From: Verrucomicrobiota bacterium
Lineage (GTDB): Bacteria; Verrucomicrobiota; Verrucomicrobiia; Chthoniobacterales; Terrimicrobiaceae
Direction of reading: 5' to 3'
NCBI GenBank assembly: GCA_026398275.1
Contig: JAPLTF010000087.1
Coordinates: forward strand, 1 to 33,671
DNA length: 33,671 nucleotides
Shown here: positions 31,061-33,671 of the stretch, piece after piece
Position numbering within the stretch: the stretch's first letter is position 1
Layout of the letters: each line of letters begins with the position of its first letter
The notes under the pieces: model-generated
What the model was told of the DNA's origin: nothing
Seen by the model: only the letters and a program-made list of their open reading frames with translations
Database searches by the model: none
Position numbers and translations under genes: made by a program

Positions 31061-33671
31061 TTATCGATGTGCCGCGCATGCAATCTTCGCGGCCAGCTCG
31101 GCCCGCTTGAACGGCTTGGGGAGGAAGTCGTCCATGCCCGCGGCGAGGCATCGCTCCCGGTCGCCGGGCATCACATTTGCGGTGAACGCGATAATCGGTG
31201 TGCGGCATTCCGTGCCCGCCTCGGCATCACGGATCTTTGCTGTGGCCTCAAGCCCATCCATCACTGGCATGGCCATGTCCATGAGGATGGCGGAGAATTT
31301 TCCCGGCTCGAACGCCTTGAGTGCCTTGGCCCCATCGGCGGCAAATTCGGCGCGGTATCCGAGGCTCTGAAGCATTTTGCCCGCGAGCACAGTGCTGTTC
31401 TGCTCATCATCAGCGACGAGCACCAGGCCTGACGGTGGTGTGGAAGCCGGATCGCAGGGAGTTGGGGCGGCCGGGGAAGCAGAAGGAACTGAAATTTCCA
31501 GAGGCAGGCGGAATGTAAATGTGCTGCCTTTGTCCGGGGTGGAAGTGACGGTGAGCGTTCCCCCCATGGCTTCGGCGATGCGTTTCGAGATGACAAGCCC
31601 AAGCCCGGTGCCTCCAAACCGGCGGCTTGTCGTCGAGTTGGCCTGCGTGAACGGTTTGAACAAACGGGGGAGCGTTTCGGGAGAAATTCCGATGCCTGTG
31701 TCCTCGATGGAAAAGTCCAGGAACCGACCCTCTGCATCGGGCATAATGCGAAACACAACCGAGCCACTTGCCGTGAACTTAACAGCGTTGCCGAGAAGGT
31801 TGAGGAGGATCTGACGGAGGCGGCGCTCGTCGGCGGTGATTTTGCCAGGGACACCGTCCGCCACTTCGCAGCGGAATTCGATTCCTTTTTCGGCGGCGGC
31901 CTGCCGGATTGCGACATCTGAGGACTCCACGAGTTCGGCGAGGTCGATCTGGTCCGGTAGAATCGCCATGGCCCCGTGTTCAATACTGGATAAGTCCAGG
32001 ATGTCGTTGACGATGGCAAGGAGGTGCTCGCCGCTGGAGCTGATCGTCTTCGCGAAGGATTTCTGCTCATCATTGAGCGGGGTGTCGGCGAGGAGTTCCG
32101 CGAACCCGAGCACTCCGTTGAGCGGGGTGCGCAGCTCATGGCTCATCACGCCGAGGAATTCGCTCTTCGCAACGGCAGCCGCCTCGGCGTGGCGGAGGGC
32201 CTCTTTCAGGGCGGCGTCCATGGTTTTCCGCTCGCTGATGTCCCGGATAATTCCCACGGCATGCCAGGCACCATGAACCTGGACGGAGGAAAGCGAGAGT
32301 TGAACGGAGATTTCGCTGCCGTCCTCACGCAGGGCCTCCATATCAAGCGTCTTCCCTATGGCGTTCCCCGAGCCGGTTTTTAAGAATGCGGGGAAGGCGG
32401 CGTGGTGAGCTTCATGGTATCGTGCGGGGGTTATTAGTGCATGCAGGTTCTTGCCAAGCGCTTGCCCGCTGGTGTAGCCGAAAATAAGCTCGGCCGCTGC
32501 ATTCCAGTAGCAGATCCTCCCTTCCGGATCCATCATCAGAATTGCATCCTGGGCCGAATCCGTGATGGCTCGCATCCGGTTTTCACTCTCCTGCAAGGCC
32601 TCCTCCATCTTCTTGCGCATGATCGCCTCTCCGATGTGCTCCGCGATGCCTTCGAGGATCTCCACTGTTTCGAGGGTAAAACGGTCTTTTCTCCGATCGT
32701 TGAACTGCACCAGACCCGTAATCCGCTCCTGGATGCGAATCGGGATGAGGGCGACCGAGGCAAATCCATGGTGGATGCATTGGTTGCGCGGATGGTGGCG
32801 GGGATCTTCGCCGGGTGGGATGCCCAGCAGAGTGAATGAGTCGTTTGTCCAGCAGCTCCCGCCACGCGTGAAGAGCGGATTGGCCGGATCGGTCTGGCCG
32901 GAAATGACCAGGCCGCAGGTGCATTCCAGGCAGACGTTGCCACCTTGGTCACGGCATATCCCGCCATCCGCAGTTCGCGACAGCAGCGAGTTTTCCTTCA
33001 GCAAAAACCCCTCGGGAAAGCCCTCTTGAACAAAATACGGGAAGTCGTCGCCGTCTTGCAGGCGGATACCCACGGCATCAAAACCGGTCCGCTCCTTCAA
33101 TGTGGCGAGCGTGCGCTGAATCGAACCTTGCAGATCTTCCGAGTGGAGAAAAATCTGAATCACTTCACCGTCGATCTCCCGGTATGCCTGCGCCTGCTTG
33201 CGATCCGTGATGTCACTCAACACGACCCGGCACGCAGGCTCACCATCTGGGGATTGCGTGGCTGTGGATGAGAGTTGCGCCCAGAATGTCGAGCCGTCTG
33301 CCTTCACCAGCCGCAGCTCGCATTTCTGCGGTTCGCCGGCTTCAAAGAGCTGCTGGCGGTGCTTGTAGTAGGTGTTCTGATCCTCTTTGAGGATGATCCG
33401 GGAGATCGGCTGTTTGACCAGCTTGCCGCGGCCCAAGCCTAGCAGCGTGGCGGCTGTGAGGTTGGCTTCCAGGATCAGCCCCCGCTCGCTGACGGTGAGA
33501 TAGCCCACCGGGGCCAGATCGTAGAGGTCGAAATAGCGCGCCCGCGAAGTGTCCGCCTCCGCCTCCGCCCGGCGCAGTTCCTCGTTCTGCATCTCCAGTT
33601 CGATCTGGTGGACCCGTAGCTCGTGGAGAATCGTCCGCATGGTTTCCGGCGACAGGGCATCGATGTGCTCA
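31061..33671 (-). CDS. Hybrid sensor histidine kinase with PAS, GAF and receiver domains (5' end beyond window)
   Basis: At least 869 residues; the frame continues past the right edge. The first internal ATG is at 33640, but the in-frame residues before it (EHIDALSPET) match the usual start of this N-terminal helix, so the true start lies outside. Numbering from 33640: helix HELRVHQIELEMQNEELR, PAS (about 33-150), GAF (about 165-340) with a Cys cluster (C229, C237, C240, C242, C263), PAS (about 352-472), HisKA with phospho-acceptor H501 in MSHELRTPLNG, HATPase (NLLGNAVKF, DTGIGI, GGTGLGL), and a receiver (about 738-855) with DD744-745, phospho-acceptor D788 and K842. There is no transmembrane segment, so it is a cytoplasmic sensor. 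Its output partner is not visible. Confidence 0.92.
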   Translation of the reverse strand, partial: EHIDALSPETMRTILHELRVHQIELEMQNEELRRAEAEADTSRARYFDLYDLAPVGYLTVSERGLILEANLTAATLLGLGRGKLVKQPISRIILKEDQNTYYKHRQQLFEAGEPQKCELRLVKADGSTFWAQLSSTATQSPDGEPACRVVLSDITDRKQAQAYREIDGEVIQIFLHSEDLQGSIQRTLATLKERTGFDAVGIRLQDGDDFPYFVQEGFPEGFLLKENSLLSRTADGGICRDQGGNVCLECTCGLVISGQTDPANPLFTRGGSCWTNDSFTLLGIPPGEDPRHHPRNQCIHHGFASVALIPIRIQERITGLVQFNDRRKDRFTLETVEILEGIAEHIGEAIMRKKMEEALQESENRMRAITDSAQDAILMMDPEGRICYWNAAAELIFGYTSGQALGKNLHALITPARYHEAHHAAFPAFLKTGSGNAIGKTLDMEALREDGSEISVQLSLSSVQVHGAWHAVGIIRDISERKTMDAALKEALRHAEAAAVAKSEFLGVMSHELRTPLNGVLGFAELLADTPLNDEQKSFAKTISSSGEHLLAIVNDILDLSSIEHGAMAILPDQIDLAELVESSDVAIRQAAAEKGIEFRCEVADGVPGKITADERRLRQILLNLLGNAVKFTASGSVVFRIMPDAEGRFLDFSIEDTGIGISPETLPRLFKPFTQANSTTSRRFGGTGLGLVISKRIAEAMGGTLTVTSTPDKGSTFTFRLPLEISVPSASPAAPTPCDPASTPPSGLVLVADDEQNSTVLAGKMLQSLGYRAEFAADGAKALKAFEPGKFSAILMDMAMPVMDGLEATAKIRDAEAGTECRTPIIAFTANVMPGDRERCLAAGMDDFLPKPFKRAELAAKIACAAHR

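Overview
The window is a high-GC bacterial chromosome segment, most likely from the Verrucomicrobiota. The main evidence is a perfect TGTTC-N4-GAACA palindrome in front of an SOS-type polymerase gene, which matches the LexA motif I recall for that phylum. The housekeeping genes (lepA, a long lepB, hexameric-type gltA, glgC, glmS, galK) are compatible with this. No 16S gene is present, so the assignment is inference.

Region 1 (1-4693) is a filamentous-phage (inovirus-like) module of lower GC. In order it holds the end of a transposase-like gene, two membrane-anchored candidate virion proteins, a Zot/pI-type assembly ATPase fused in one reading frame to a secretin (pIV-type) domain, a small candidate ssDNA-binding protein, an HUH rolling-circle Rep and a convergent zinc-ribbon membrane protein. 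A hairpin-rich intergenic stretch with a parS-like site follows. Most of these genes overlap by ATGA, so they look like one translationally coupled operon.

Region 2 (4694-10470) is chromosomal: a nucleosidase-like gene and its coupled membrane protein on the minus strand, then lepA, lepB and gltA on the plus strand.

Region 3 (10471-17293) is a tRNA-Thr(CGT) integration hotspot. A 6.3 kb element (10916-17263) is bounded by perfect 51-bp direct repeats. The right copy lies inside an intact tRNA gene. The element carries a tyrosine integrase, an excisionase-like HTH protein, a primase-polymerase-like protein, a DUF3987-type ATPase, a lipoprotein and several small genes, but no capsid or conjugation genes. 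Left of attL lies a diverged copy of the element's own right end plus a fossil of a type I restriction gene (hsdR), so an earlier sibling element appears to have used the same tRNA and been mostly deleted.

Region 4 (17294-33671) is chromosomal: a metallophosphoesterase, glgC with a lipoprotein, glmS, then a LexA-boxed gene encoding a Y-family polymerase (DinB-like) fused to a C-family error-prone polymerase (DnaE2-like) in one ~1400-residue chain. The junction is encoded partly by a REP-like double hairpin. After that come two exported proteins, a YqjD/YqjE/YqjK-like envelope operon, galK and a hybrid sensor kinase that runs off the right edge.

The two standout observations are the Zot-secretin fusion, which would join the inner-membrane and outer-membrane parts of a phage extrusion machine in one protein, and the SOS-controlled DinB-DnaE2 fusion, which would be a mutasome in a single polypeptide.
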